Assembly: GCA_015486845.1 (NCBI GenBank)
Contig: WFQU01000077.1
Coordinates: 1 to 48,102, forward strand
Origin: Anaerolineae bacterium
Lineage (GTDB): Bacteria > Chloroflexota > Anaerolineae > JAADDB01
DNA length: 48,102 bases
Direction of reading: 5' to 3'
A model generated the notes under the pieces. That model made no database searches, had not been told where the DNA came from, and was given only the letters and a program-made list of their open reading frames with translations. Positions 23,824 through 32,561 of this stretch are shown here, piece after piece. Position numbers and translations under genes: made by a program. Each line of letters opens with the position of its first letter. The first letter of the stretch is position 1.

Positions 23824-24585
23824 ATGAACGAATTCGATCTGTTTGCCCAATTTTACGACGCGGATTACGCCGAATATGAAGAAGATTTGTCGCTCTACCA
23901 AGGTTTCATCGGGCTCACCGGGGGACCGGTCTTGGAGTTGGCCTGCGGAACGGGACGGTTGACGCTACCCCTCGCCCGGCAAGGGGTAGATATCGTAGGC
24001 ATTGACATTTCGCCGGCCATGATTCGCTTGGCGCAAGAGAAGGCCATCAAGGCCAAGCTAACCGATCATGTTCAATTTCAAGTCGCCGACATGCGTCACC
24101 TGCAACCCAACGGACATTTTGCACTGGCCTTCGTGCCTTTCAACAGCTTCATGCACTTGACCAGCCAGGCCGACCAATTGGCAGCCTTAGCCAGCATCAA
24201 CCAACAATTGCGTCCTGGGGGGCTGCTCATCATCGATCAATCTAATCCGGATGTACCCTTTTTGCTGGAAGCAGACGGGCGCCTACTTCTGGAGAAACAA
24301 TGGCCCACGCCGGAAGGCGGTAGCGTGCTCAAATACGTCAGCCGCACGCTGCGCTTGGCAGAGCAAATACAAGACGTGACTTTTATTTACGAAGAGATTT
24401 CTCCCGGGGGGGAAAGCAAACGTAGTGTCATGTCATTCGCAGCCCGTTTCTTTTTTGCGCCCGAAGGCCAATTGCTGTTAGAAAAGAACAATTTCGTCGT
24501 CCAGGCTATTTACAGCTCATACGAATTAGAGCCTTATACCGACGACAGTGAACGTCTTATTTTCGTCGCCCGAAAAAGAGCTTGA
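23824..24585 (+). CDS. Class I SAM-dependent methyltransferase
   Basis: A 253-residue soluble methyltransferase with a Rossmann core. Motif I is VLELACGTGRLTLPLA near residue 38, followed by VGIDISPAMIRLA, then VADMRHL and LRPGGLLIIDQSNP. The substrate cannot be read from the sequence. The ATG at 23824 is preferred over an upstream TTG because the TATAAT overlaps the intervening codons. The gene stands alone between repeat-rich gaps and its transcript looks leaderless. Confidence 0.88.
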   Translation: MNEFDLFAQFYDADYAEYEEDLSLYQGFIGLTGGPVLELACGTGRLTLPLARQGVDIVGIDISPAMIRLAQEKAIKAKLTDHVQFQVADMRHLQPNGHFALAFVPFNSFMHLTSQADQLAALASINQQLRPGGLLIIDQSNPDVPFLLEADGRLLLEKQWPTPEGGSVLKYVSRTLRLAEQIQDVTFIYEEISPGGESKRSVMSFAARFFFAPEGQLLLEKNNFVVQAIYSSYELEPYTDDSERLIFVARKRA

Positions 24586-25231
24586 AGGGTATCTATGACA
24601 ATCATTGCGAGCGCAGTGAGCTATCCCCAACATTGGGGGGAGCAGCACACCTCCAGAATTAGGGGCCGGGGGTAACGACTCGGCCCGGCGACTAAAAGTC
24701 ACGGCAACGTCTGCAAAATCGCCCTACAGCGATTCGCATGCAACCTGCGCAGGCAGGTTTCGCAGTGGTGGCAACGATTTCTAATCGCCGGGCGAGACAG
24801 ACTGCGTTGTTCTGCGTTCTATTTTTCAGAGAAGAGGGTAGCCGAGGGCAATGCCCTCGGCCACCTTCCAGAGAAGTTTATTTTCAGGAGAGTCAGCATG
24901 GGACTGCGGCGCACCACAGCGAATGAAAATCCCTTGACAAGATTGGGGATCGCAGGCTTGAGAAGTCATGCTACGGGGAGACCTCTCCCCCAAGCTGCGC
25001 TGCGCTTAGCTTTTTCCCCTCCCCAATACAGGGAGGGGAAGGCTTGCTGCCCCTTTGGGCGGTAAGCCAGGGGAAAGGTCTTATTTTCAGAGTTGTCATG
25101 GGCCTGTGGCACACCACAGCGAATGAAAATTGCCGACTGGCGTCGAGCCTTTAGGCAGCTCGGCAGCGTCAACACCGGCTAAAGCCTCCACTCCGGTACG
25201 GTGGCGTTCTATTTTCAAAGAGGAGAAAACG
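24586..25231. repeat. Intergenic mosaic of modules D, K, G, A, E, I, B, C and J
   Basis: 646 bp without a credible gene, composed of modules seen elsewhere: a partial D from 24602; K at about 24689-24702; G at 24716-24806 (inverted relative to 7019-7108); partial A near 24808-24830; E at 24834-24869; B at 24904-24919 with I to 24970; C at 24981-25077; B again at 25104-25119 with J at about 25137-25190; and partial A at 25204-25230, which ends in the Shine-Dalgarno of the next gene. Most modules are inverted relative to 6562-7183. Confidence 0.85.
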
Positions 25232-26815
25232 ATGGCAATACATGATCATGTGAACAGCAGTCCATCCAGCGCACGGGCTAACGGACCCGCACGTAGCCAA
25301 AACATCCTTTACCTTGCTTTTTACGTAGAATCGGTTCTCGTTGTCGTATTTCTACTAATGGATATCCTGCTATTGGTAACCATCAACAATGTTGCCCACT
25401 CTATACACACGACCTATAATGGAATCAGCCAGTCTAACGAGATCAACAACATGCTACGCACTGCAGAACGCATGAATGAAGCAGGCCTAACAAATATTGC
25501 AACGCCCAATTCACACTTTACAGAAACAATCGAGCAAGAAAAGTCCAACTTCAACCTCGACCTGCAAAAATACCAGACTAAAAGTGACCAGACACAAGAA
25601 GCACAGATCAATCGACCGTTTCAGAAGTTCTACAAAGCATTATTAACTACAGGAAAAAATACAAACGGCCAACCACAACCGGGAGCTATCGCCCAATACC
25701 AAAGCCAAGTAATCCCTCAATACCACAAGCTCATTAGCGCACTAAACCAACAAACATCTTTGATCACAGAAAAAGAAGGCAATGCTCTTATCAATAATGC
25801 CATCACCCCGATAAAGCATGCACGCACACTTCTTTGGCTGCGTGTCGTCATCATTCCACTTATAGCTATCGCTTTTATTCTATATTTCGGACATTTTCTC
25901 AAAAAACGACTACGTATTCCCATTATGACCTTAGGGGAAACCAGCCAGCAGCTCACAATGCTATCCAATAGCTTATACAAGTCCATGAACGAAAGTTCCA
26001 GGTCGTTGGCTGAAATCACGGCCAGCAGTGAGGAATATAGGGCCATGGCGACCTCAATAGCGCAATCCACATTGCGTATCAAGGAGCATGCGGAACAAAC
26101 AGTCACTGAGGCAGAAAAAGCCACACGCATTAGTAAAGAAAGCGAACAACAAGCCACTGAGTTAGCACAACTCATCATTTACTTCAACAAACTTATCAAG
26201 CAAGAGCAACTTGCCGACCAAAAAATCAAGGAACTGAGCAAAAAGCTATCCGATATCGCCGATGAAACACATGTTCTGGCTATCAATGCCAGTATCGAGG
26301 CTGCGGCAGCTGGGGTTCAGGGTGAACGTTTCCAGGTTATTGCCAACGAAGTGCGTTATTTAGCTAAGCAAGAAACAACCACCAGCAAAGAGGTACAGAA
26401 ACTTGCCCAGCAGATAGCTAACAACATCGATAACTTACAACAGATTCACGACGCTGCTAAACCGGCCACAGAGCGTAATCTCCAGCAAGCCGGCGAAACA
26501 AAAGAGATCAACATCAGTACACTAAAACAAATGGCAGAAATACAAAAGCGGTTAGAGGAAATAGCCTTGAATAGTGAGCAACAAGAGATAGCCATCTCTA
26601 ATTTTGTCGAAAGCTTACAGGCATTACAGAAGATATTGAACGGTCAGACATCACAACGGGCCAAGACACTGGAAAACATCACGGCGATTAATCGTACCAT
26701 AGAACAACTAAACTGCGTGGTCAGCGTACAATCGATGGAAGCAGCCACCCCAGCGCCAATTTCTGGATCAACAAACGAGCCAAACCACAACCAAACCAGA
26801 AACGACCCGTCATAA
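25232..26815 (+). CDS. Methyl-accepting-chemotaxis-like membrane protein
   Basis: A 527-residue receptor-like protein. A transmembrane helix at about 23-51 and a second at about 199-220 flank an external sensor region of about 150 residues, predicted helical. The cytoplasmic part is a long coiled coil whose hairpin tip LAINASIEAAAAGVQGERF (about 349-367) and ANEVRYLA correspond to the MCP signalling tip, with deviations (canonical AARAGEQGRGF). No clear HAMP domain is seen. The ATG at 25232 has AGAGGAG 7 nt upstream, contributed by module A. The gene is richer in A than its neighbours. No cheA, cheW or methylation genes occur in the window, so its signalling partner is unknown. Confidence 0.85.
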   Translation: MAIHDHVNSSPSSARANGPARSQNILYLAFYVESVLVVVFLLMDILLLVTINNVAHSIHTTYNGISQSNEINNMLRTAERMNEAGLTNIATPNSHFTETIEQEKSNFNLDLQKYQTKSDQTQEAQINRPFQKFYKALLTTGKNTNGQPQPGAIAQYQSQVIPQYHKLISALNQQTSLITEKEGNALINNAITPIKHARTLLWLRVVIIPLIAIAFILYFGHFLKKRLRIPIMTLGETSQQLTMLSNSLYKSMNESSRSLAEITASSEEYRAMATSIAQSTLRIKEHAEQTVTEAEKATRISKESEQQATELAQLIIYFNKLIKQEQLADQKIKELSKKLSDIADETHVLAINASIEAAAAGVQGERFQVIANEVRYLAKQETTTSKEVQKLAQQIANNIDNLQQIHDAAKPATERNLQQAGETKEINISTLKQMAEIQKRLEEIALNSEQQEIAISNFVESLQALQKILNGQTSQRAKTLENITAINRTIEQLNCVVSVQSMEAATPAPISGSTNEPNHNQTRNDPS

Positions 26816-26969
26816 CATAGGAAGCCGGCACAATGAGCTTTCGCACAATCACCGCACAATATATTTCAGCGCAAATAGAGAAACACTGATGCTTTTAGCA
26901 ACACGTTGAGCGTGCTCCCTTTTACCGGCTGACTGACCATTAATCATATCACACAGAAGAAGGGACACC

Positions 26970-27977
26970 ATGTCAATCGCCGCCCCGCCCCAAACCAGGA
27001 ATAAACAAAGCGTATACTACCGGATTTTCCTTGTGTTTACGCTGCTAGCCGCGCTGCTCTTACCGACTTTGCCGGCCAACGCCAGCGGCAATATTCATAT
27101 CGTGCAGCCGGGCGAATCGCTCTCCGTCATTGCGGCGCGTCACGGATTGACTATTCAGCAATTGCAACAATGGAACCATATCAGCAATCCGAACTTGATT
27201 TACAGCGGGCAATCATTGCGGCTTAGCGAGCCTGGTTCGAGCAGCCAGCAAGGGCGTTATTACACCGTGCGCCGGGGCGATACATTGAGCCATATCGCCT
27301 CGCAATTTGGTATGACCGTATCCGGTTTAGCCAGTTACAATCATATCAGCAATGCGGATTTCATCTACATCGGCTTGCGATTACACATTCCCACTGAAGC
27401 GCCGCACATAACACCGACAGATGGGCCGGCTATTTCCACTTACACAGTCCAGCCAGGCGATACGCTGTCGGCCATTGCTTTTCGTTTCAACAGCAGTATT
27501 GCCACCATTGCTTACACCAACCAACTCAATAACGTGAACCACATTTACCCGGGCCAACGGCTGCGCATTCCCCACAGCGCCAATATCTACAATGGGGCAA
27601 AAAAATTCGTGATAAGCATCAGCCGGCAACATTGTTGGCTTTACAACAACAACGCGCTGCTATACAGTTGGCGTTGCTCCACCGGGCGATCCAGATGGGG
27701 CACCCGCACCGGCACTTTTGCCGTGCAAAACAAGCTCTCCCGGGCGTACGGAGGCAGTTGGAATATCTGGATGCCGTACTGGTTAGGCATTTACTGGGCC
27801 GGCAGCAGCCAAAATGGCATTCACGGCTTGCCGTGGAATGCCACCACTGGCGGGCAAACCTGGGCCGGCTACGTAGGCGTTCCCATCACTTACGGTTGCA
27901 TCATGTTAGATAATTACGCCGCCAGGACACTTTACCGGCTGGCCTACATCGGCATGCCCGTCATCATCAGGCCCTGA
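26970..27977 (+). CDS. Secreted LysM L,D-transpeptidase (YkuD)
   Basis: A 335-residue exported protein, probably acting on cell-wall peptidoglycan. A signal sequence or membrane anchor spans about 17-39, ending LPANA. Three LysM domains follow at 43-86, 97-140 and 157-200 (PGESLSVIA, RGDTLSHIA, PGDTLSAIA). The YkuD catalytic domain spans about 211-335 with H285 in GIHGLPW and C310 in ITYGCIML. The canonical S/T-H-G-C-h-R signature reads T-Y-G-C-I-M here, so the usual His and Arg are replaced while the nucleophilic Cys remains. An AAGGG sequence precedes the ATG. It stands alone on its strand, 154 bp after the chemoreceptor-like gene. Confidence 0.9.
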   Translation: MSIAAPPQTRNKQSVYYRIFLVFTLLAALLLPTLPANASGNIHIVQPGESLSVIAARHGLTIQQLQQWNHISNPNLIYSGQSLRLSEPGSSSQQGRYYTVRRGDTLSHIASQFGMTVSGLASYNHISNADFIYIGLRLHIPTEAPHITPTDGPAISTYTVQPGDTLSAIAFRFNSSIATIAYTNQLNNVNHIYPGQRLRIPHSANIYNGAKKFVISISRQHCWLYNNNALLYSWRCSTGRSRWGTRTGTFAVQNKLSRAYGGSWNIWMPYWLGIYWAGSSQNGIHGLPWNATTGGQTWAGYVGVPITYGCIMLDNYAARTLYRLAYIGMPVIIRP

Positions 27978-28033
27978 GCGAGCAACCTCGCGTCTGCTTT
28001 GAAAATCACTTCCCGGTTTTAGAAGCCTATTTC

Positions 28034-28058
28034 AGAAGTTCAACTTCTTTGAACTTCT
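28034..28058. repeat. Module H palindrome, shortened copy
   Basis: 25 bp version lacking 8 central bases of the palindrome while both outer arms are kept (AGAAGTTCAA facing TTGAACTTCT). Confidence 0.8.
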
Positions 28059-28230
28059 ATCCATGCTGCGTTGCTCTTGGGCGGCACGTCGGGCGATTGT
28101 GGGTTGTGGCGACTGAAAGTCACGCCGCACAGTACCTGCGGCCGAATGCCGGCCGGCGTGTCACGTTGTTTCACGTCCAATTGTTGGGAAAGCTGAGCAG
28201 TTACCCTCGTTCAATCCCAAGCGCGTTCAT

Positions 28231-28259
28231 TTAACAACTGATTTTCCTTGTGTTATACT
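28231..28259 (+). promoter_or_regulatory. Promoter for glpX
   Basis: TTAACA (28231-28236), a 17 bp spacer, and TATACT (28254-28259); each hexamer matches five of six consensus bases. The predicted start is about 28266, giving a leader of about 75 nt. A second TATATT at 28275-28280 lacks a good -35. Confidence 0.75.
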
Positions 28260-28339
28260 TTTGTTCAGGCGTGTTATATTTGTTCAACACATAGTAAACA
28301 AAGAAGCATCTCATTGCATTTTGCCAAAGGAGAAAGAAA

Positions 28340-29335
28340 ATGAGTTCGTCCTCAACAATCGATCGCAATTTAGGGTTAGAGTTAGTACGAGCCACTGAAG
28401 CGGCAGCCTTAGGGGCAGCTCGCTGGATGGGACGCGGCAACAAAATAGGGGCAGATCAGGCAGCTGTCGACGCCATGCGCTACATTCTCAATCATGTGGA
28501 TATGGACGGCCTGGTCGTCATCGGGGAAGGGGAAAAAGATGAAGCCCCCATGCTTTTCAATGGCGAAAAATTGGGTAACGGCGCCCCGCCGGCTGTAGAT
28601 ATCGCCGTCGATCCCATCGACGGGACCAGACTAACGGCAGAAGGCAGCCCCGGCGCACTCGCCGTCGTCGCCATTGCGGAGCGCGGTACCATGTTCGATC
28701 CTGGGCCTATCGTCTACATGGATAAAATCGCCGTCGGCCCTAAAGCCAAAGGCAGCATCAACATCGAATGGCCCATCGAAAAAAATCTACAAAGCGTCGC
28801 CCGGGCTCGTAATAAAGACATTGACGATCTCACCGTGGTAATCTTGGACCGCCCACGCCACAAAGAACTCATCCAGCGCGTTCGCAACAGCGGCGCACGC
28901 ATCCGCCTCATTCGCGACGGAGATGTGGCCGGGTCTATTTCAGTGGCCTTACCGGACACCGGCATTGACATTTTAGTAGGCATTGGCGGCACCCCAGAAG
29001 GGGTCATCACCGCAGCAGCCCTCAAATGTTTGGGAGGCGAGATTCAAGCCAAGCTCTGGCCGCGTAACGATGAAGAGCGAGACAGCGCGTCAGCTTTGGG
29101 CCTGGACCCCGATCGAATTCTATTGACTGACGACCTGGTAGCCGGCGAAAATATCTTTTTTGCTGCGACTGGCATCACCGATGGAGAGCTTTTAGACGGT
29201 GTAAAATTCTTCGGCAACGGCGCCCAAACCACATCCGTCAGCATGCGCTCCAAAACTGGTACAATTCGCTACATCCGAGCCATTCACAGGTGGGATAAGC
29301 TCATGAAAGTCAGCACGATTAAATACGACCTGTAA
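28340..29335 (+). CDS. glpX: Class II fructose-1,6-bisphosphatase (GlpX)
   Basis: A 331-residue GlpX-type phosphatase that converts fructose-1,6-bisphosphate to fructose-6-phosphate in gluconeogenesis or the Calvin cycle. Signature segments are GEGEKDEAPMLFNGEKLG near residue 62, AVDPIDGTRLTAEG near 91 with the metal-binding Asp residues, LIRDGDVAGSI, and GIGGTPEGVITAAALKC near 214. The ATG has AAAGGAG upstream. It is a single-gene unit, with its own promoter and a perfect terminator. Confidence 0.96.
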   Translation: MSSSSTIDRNLGLELVRATEAAALGAARWMGRGNKIGADQAAVDAMRYILNHVDMDGLVVIGEGEKDEAPMLFNGEKLGNGAPPAVDIAVDPIDGTRLTAEGSPGALAVVAIAERGTMFDPGPIVYMDKIAVGPKAKGSINIEWPIEKNLQSVARARNKDIDDLTVVILDRPRHKELIQRVRNSGARIRLIRDGDVAGSISVALPDTGIDILVGIGGTPEGVITAAALKCLGGEIQAKLWPRNDEERDSASALGLDPDRILLTDDLVAGENIFFAATGITDGELLDGVKFFGNGAQTTSVSMRSKTGTIRYIRAIHRWDKLMKVSTIKYDL

Positions 29336-29375
29336 GGCAACAGACGCGGCGTAGATCATCCGAAGCGTAAGACAA

Positions 29376-29408
29376 GGGCAGGACTGCAAATAACAGTCCT
29401 GCCCTTTT
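29376..29408 (+). terminator. Intrinsic terminator of glpX
   Basis: A perfect 11 bp stem, GGGCAGGACTG (29376-29386) with CAGTCCTGCCC (29394-29404), a 7 nt loop, and TTTT directly after. It lies 41 bp past glpX and 26 bp past the end of the convergent mogA-like gene, so it may also act weakly on the minus strand, where the T tract is poor. Confidence 0.9.
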
Positions 29409-29433
29409 GTAGACCAAGCCCTTTTCACATGCG

Positions 29434-29952
29434 CTATGCTGTTTGGACACCACGAAATTGATGATGCGCTTCTGCGTCGGGAGCATCCTGCAATAATTGC
29501 ACGGCATGTGGTAATGCCGGCGCAATCACAGCGAAGTTTTCCCGTACAGCCCGGGGACTGCCTGGCATATTCACAATCAAAGTATGCCCCCGTATGCCGG
29601 CCACAGCTCGGCTCAACATCGCGTGGGGCGTCACTTGCAGGCTGACCGCTCGCATCGCCTCGGCAAATCCGGGCGCTAACCGGTCTACGACGGCTAAAGT
29701 AGCTTCCGGCGTTACATCACGCGGCGCAAAGCCGGTTCCTCCCGTCGTTAAGACCAGATCTAATTGCAAATCATCCGCCCAGCGGCGCAAAACGGCTTGT
29801 AGCGCCGGCACATCATCCGAAACGACAATTTGCTCCACGATCACAGCGCCGGGCAGCTGTAAGGCTAACTCAGCTAACAACGGGCCGCTACGATCTTCCC
29901 GTTCGCCACGCGCCGACCGATCACTGGCTGTCAAAACACCTATCCTAATCAT
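29434..29952 (-). CDS. Molybdenum cofactor biosynthesis protein, MogA/MoaB family
   Basis: A 172-residue MPT-binding protein, likely a molybdopterin adenylyltransferase. It begins MIRIGVLTASDRSARGERED; TTGGTGFAPRDVTPEAT near residue 70 and MPGSPRAVRENFAVI near 130 are the two substrate-binding segments of the family. Whether it is MogA or MoaB cannot be decided. The ATG has GAGGAGGGGGG upstream, directly joined to module A (TTCTATTTTTAGAGGAG). No other cofactor genes are nearby. Confidence 0.9.
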   Translation of the reverse strand: MIRIGVLTASDRSARGEREDRSGPLLAELALQLPGAVIVEQIVVSDDVPALQAVLRRWADDLQLDLVLTTGGTGFAPRDVTPEATLAVVDRLAPGFAEAMRAVSLQVTPHAMLSRAVAGIRGHTLIVNMPGSPRAVRENFAVIAPALPHAVQLLQDAPDAEAHHQFRGVQTA

Positions 29953-30310
29953 CGCCCCCCTCCTCTAAAAATAGAACGTAGATTAACGCTGGCTGCGCAC
30001 GCAGATAAAAAATAATGGCGAAAAAATAAGCCTGATGACATCATTATTAGCGAAGCACTGCACTTTCCACAACACCGGCGTCGAGACTTTAGCCGGTAAT
30101 TGCGCTGCCAAGCCACCTAAAGGCTCGACGCCAGTCGTAAATTTTCATCCGCTGTGGTGCGCCGCAGGCCCATGCCGACTACCGAGAAACACACCTGTTT
30201 CTTCCTAAACGAATAATTTTGTATTCGAAAATTACGGAATAGCTCCTCTCATAATCAGTTGACGCAGCGGCGCAAAGGCGCAGAGCGTCTAAAAAATCAG
30301 GGCCTCTTTA

Positions 30311-30343
30311 AGAAGTTCAACTTCTGCGAGAAGTTGAACTTCT
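30311..30343. repeat. Module H palindrome, copy 5
   Basis: 33 bp palindrome with a changed centre (TGCGA instead of TTGAA) but unchanged arms AGAAGTTCAACTTCT and AGAAGTTGAACTTCT. Confidence 0.85.
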
Positions 30344-30433
30344 ATTCGCCGGCGTTCTCCGCCCGAGCGCACGGAGATTTGACCCCCGTGCGCCCCCCGG
30401 CCCCCAATATAGACGACAGTCCACGCAGGCCAA

Positions 30434-30475
30434 GAAAAAAGCAGCGGAAAGAAAATACATCATCCCCCCGCTGCT
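30434..30475 (-). terminator. Terminator of the ribosomal protein cluster
   Basis: On the minus strand AGCAGCGG (30475-30468) pairs with CCGCTGCT (30447-30440), and a run of T follows to about 30435. It lies about 45 bp past the rpsI stop and should end the long S10-to-S9 transcript. Confidence 0.85.
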
Positions 30476-30518
30476 AACTTAGTAAACTATTAAAAGCTCA
30501 CCACAGAAAAATTCGCTT

Positions 30519-30914
30519 TTAACGCTTGGTGTACTGCGGTGCCTTGCGAGCTCGCTTGAGGCCATATTTCTTGCGCTCTTTGATGCGAGCATCCCGCGTC
30601 AACAAGCCATAACGGCGCATCAGCGGACGTAAATTCTCGTCTAATTTCACCAACACTCGGGCGATGCCCAAACGCACAGCGCCGGCCTGGCCAGCAATGC
30701 CACCACCTTTGACCAGAACCGTAATGTTGAATTTATCTAAACTCTCGCTGACTGCCAGCGGTTCTAATAAATGCTGACGGTCCATTTCACGAGGAAAATA
30801 ATCTGCCAAAGGCTTATTGTTGATAATTACCGTTCCCGTCCCAGGATAAAGACGCACCCGAGCAGAAGCTTCTTTACGTCGGCCAATCGCCTCTGTATAT
30901 CTCACCTCATCCAT
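30519..30914 (-). CDS. rpsI: 30S ribosomal protein S9
   Basis: 131 residues. S9 sits in the 30S head; its C-terminal tail reaches the P-site tRNA and here ends in the expected basic KYGLKRARKAPQYTKR. The N-terminal YTEAIGRRKEASARV and the central VKGGGIAGQAGAVRLGIARV are family signatures. ATG start, 16 bp after rplM; the L13-S9 pair is conserved in most bacteria. It is the last gene before the terminator. Confidence 0.97.
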   Translation of the reverse strand: MDEVRYTEAIGRRKEASARVRLYPGTGTVIINNKPLADYFPREMDRQHLLEPLAVSESLDKFNITVLVKGGGIAGQAGAVRLGIARVLVKLDENLRPLMRRYGLLTRDARIKERKKYGLKRARKAPQYTKR

Positions 30915-30930
30915 CTATGCCTCCTAACAT

Positions 30931-31359
30931 CTACAGGTCCAACACTTTGGGCTGCTGCGCCTGATGTGGATGCGTATCCGACGCGTACACCTTCAACTTC
31001 TTGAACATCTTGCGTCCTAACGAATTATGGGGCAACATGCCGCGCACCGCTAATTCGATCGCACGCTCCGGGTGCTTTGCCATCATCTCCTGCCAGGGAA
31101 TCTCACGTAGCCCCCCGGGATAGCCGGAATGTCGATAATACATTTTCTGCTCTGCTTTCCGACCCGTCAAACGCACCTTACCGGCATTCACCACCACTAC
31201 AAAATCCCCACAATCCACATGGGGCGTAAAAATAGGCTTGTGTTTGCCTCGTAGGATTTTGGCAATCTCGCTGGCTAACCGCCCCAAAGTCTTACCCTGA
31301 GCGTCAACCAGGTACCACTCCCTTTTAATTTCACCTTGCTTAGGACTGTACGTTCGCAC
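30931..31359 (-). CDS. rplM: 50S ribosomal protein L13
   Basis: 142 residues, an early-assembly 50S protein. Seen: [20 protein letters not shown] near the N-terminus, [14 protein letters not shown], and [19 protein letters not shown] near residue 107. The start is GTG at 31357-31359 with AAGGAG upstream. It forms the usual pair with rpsI and follows truA by 17 bp. Confidence 0.97.
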   Translation of the reverse strand: MRTYSPKQGEIKREWYLVDAQGKTLGRLASEIAKILRGKHKPIFTPHVDCGDFVVVVNAGKVRLTGRKAEQKMYYRHSGYPGGLREIPWQEMMAKHPERAIELAVRGMLPHNSLGRKMFKKLKVYASDTHPHQAQQPKVLDL

Positions 31360-31376
31360 CGTACTCTACTCCTTAC

Positions 31377-32132
31377 TCAATAATTCACTTGCCACAGAAA
31401 GAGGCCTTTAGCCGGGGCCGGCGGTGGTGCCATGGCCAAATCCTTAGCTGCCAAAACAGCCGCCAATTGTTCCACCGTCCAACGTTTTTGCCCGACCCAA
31501 ACCAACGCCATCACCAAACGGCGGACCATACGCCACAAAAACGCGTTAGCCTCCACGCGGTAAAGCCACATACGGCCATCCTGCCACCAATCCGATTGCA
31601 GTACTTCGCGCACCGGATTATTGCCGGCCGGCGGCTTGCCGAACGAAGAAAAATCATACCGACCCACCAAAATCCTCGCCGCCCGCTGCATCAGAGCAAA
31701 ATCCAAAGCGCCCGACACATGATAGCTAAACCGTTCGTGCAACGGCGAACGCACCTCACCCCGCCACAAAAAATAGCGGTATTCGCGACTGTGCGCACTA
31801 AAGCGAGGATGAAACCTCCCCTCGGCCAGTTCTAACTGCAAAACGGCCAGGTCATCCGGCAAAATAGCATTCAAAGCTCGCCGCAACGTCGCCAAATCGT
31901 GGCGCCACGGAAGAGAGAAAGCAACCACCTGCCCATTAGCATGCACCCCGCTGTCCGTGCGACCGGCACCCACGATTCGCACCGGCACCCCGCTCAACCG
32001 AGCCAAAGCCTGCTCCAAAACCCCTTGCACCGTTCGTCCCCGGGCCTGAATTTGAAAGCCCCGGAAATCGGTACCATCGTAGGCAATATTCGCCCGCAGG
32101 TAGACCGCTTCCACCTCCTTTACGACAGGCAA
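31377..32132 (-). CDS. truA: tRNA pseudouridine synthase A
   Basis: A 251-residue enzyme that makes pseudouridine at positions 38-40 of the tRNA anticodon arm. The catalytic Asp is D60 in GAGRTDSGVHANGQV; IAYDGTDFRGFQ near residue 16 and FLWRMVRRLVMALVWVG near 205 are conserved segments. The start is uncertain: TTG at 32130-32132, 2 bp after the rplQ stop and 7 nt after a GAGG. The AAAGGAGG a few codons inside the frame has no well-placed start. Its position between rplQ and rplM is common in several phyla and couples tRNA modification to ribosome synthesis. Confidence 0.93.
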   Translation of the reverse strand: MPVVKEVEAVYLRANIAYDGTDFRGFQIQARGRTVQGVLEQALARLSGVPVRIVGAGRTDSGVHANGQVVAFSLPWRHDLATLRRALNAILPDDLAVLQLELAEGRFHPRFSAHSREYRYFLWRGEVRSPLHERFSYHVSGALDFALMQRAARILVGRYDFSSFGKPPAGNNPVREVLQSDWWQDGRMWLYRVEANAFLWRMVRRLVMALVWVGQKRWTVEQLAAVLAAKDLAMAPPPAPAKGLFLWQVNY

Positions 32133-32134
32133 AC

Positions 32135-32518
32135 CTAATCCTCGGGCCCCTCAACCAATTCCAACAAAACCATCTGCGCACCATCTCCAGGACGAGGCCC
32201 CAACTTCAAAATACGGGTATAACCACCTTTCCTGGATTGGTAACGCGGCGCAATATCCGTGAACAATTTCCGTGCCATCTCGTTGTCGTTCAAATGGGCA
32301 GCTGCTCTGCGTCGTGCAGCTACCACAGCGCGCTGCCCTTCTAAAGCACGTTTCGCCGTTGTAATGAGCCGCTCGGCATCGGAACGCGCAGCTTTCGCTT
32401 TCGCCTCTGTGGTGCGAATACGCTCATGACGAAATAATTCCGTTACCAGGTTCCTAAATAGTGCCTTGCGGTGCCCCGAAGAACGACCGAGATGTCGTCC
32501 AGCTACTCGATGTCGCAT
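32135..32518 (-). CDS. rplQ: 50S ribosomal protein L17
   Basis: 127 residues. The N-terminal [20 protein letters not shown] and [19 protein letters not shown] are typical of bacterial L17, near the exit tunnel. ATG start. It follows rpoA by 43 bp, as in most alpha operons. Confidence 0.97.
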   Translation of the reverse strand: MRHRVAGRHLGRSSGHRKALFRNLVTELFRHERIRTTEAKAKAARSDAERLITTAKRALEGQRAVVAARRRAAAHLNDNEMARKLFTDIAPRYQSRKGGYTRILKLGPRPGDGAQMVLLELVEGPED

Positions 32519-32561
32519 TGATTTTCACTCCAACTTTCTATGACTGGCTCGATCCAATCCA

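Larger units (their letters stand above)
27978..28339. repeat. Intergenic gap with modules H and K plus glpX promoter
   Basis: 362 bp without a gene. A shortened module H lies at 28034-28058 (AGAAGTTCAAC then the mirror arm, lacking 8 central bases). Module K with flanking GTGGC/GCCGC lies at about 28106-28127. The last 110 bp carry the glpX promoter and leader. Confidence 0.75.
29953..30518. repeat. Intergenic gap with modules A, J, B and H
   Basis: 566 bp without a gene. Module A at 29953-30008 includes the GGCTGCGCACGCAGAT variant. Module J lies at about 30075-30136 and module B at 30152-30167, both inverted relative to 25104-25190. A leader block at 30245-30305 matches 14160-14210. Module H at 30311-30343 is followed by a diverged hairpin string to about 30395. 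The ribosomal operon terminator closes the gap. Confidence 0.8.

Noticed and set aside
28167-28176. TGTTTCACGT, the left 10 bases of a parS site
   Set aside because: The right half reads CCAATT instead of GAAACA, so the palindrome needed for ParB is absent. A chance match inside repeat-rich DNA is likely.
7114-30343. CRISPR array from repeated palindromes
   Set aside because: The palindromes are scattered kilobases apart with no regular spacers and no cas genes.
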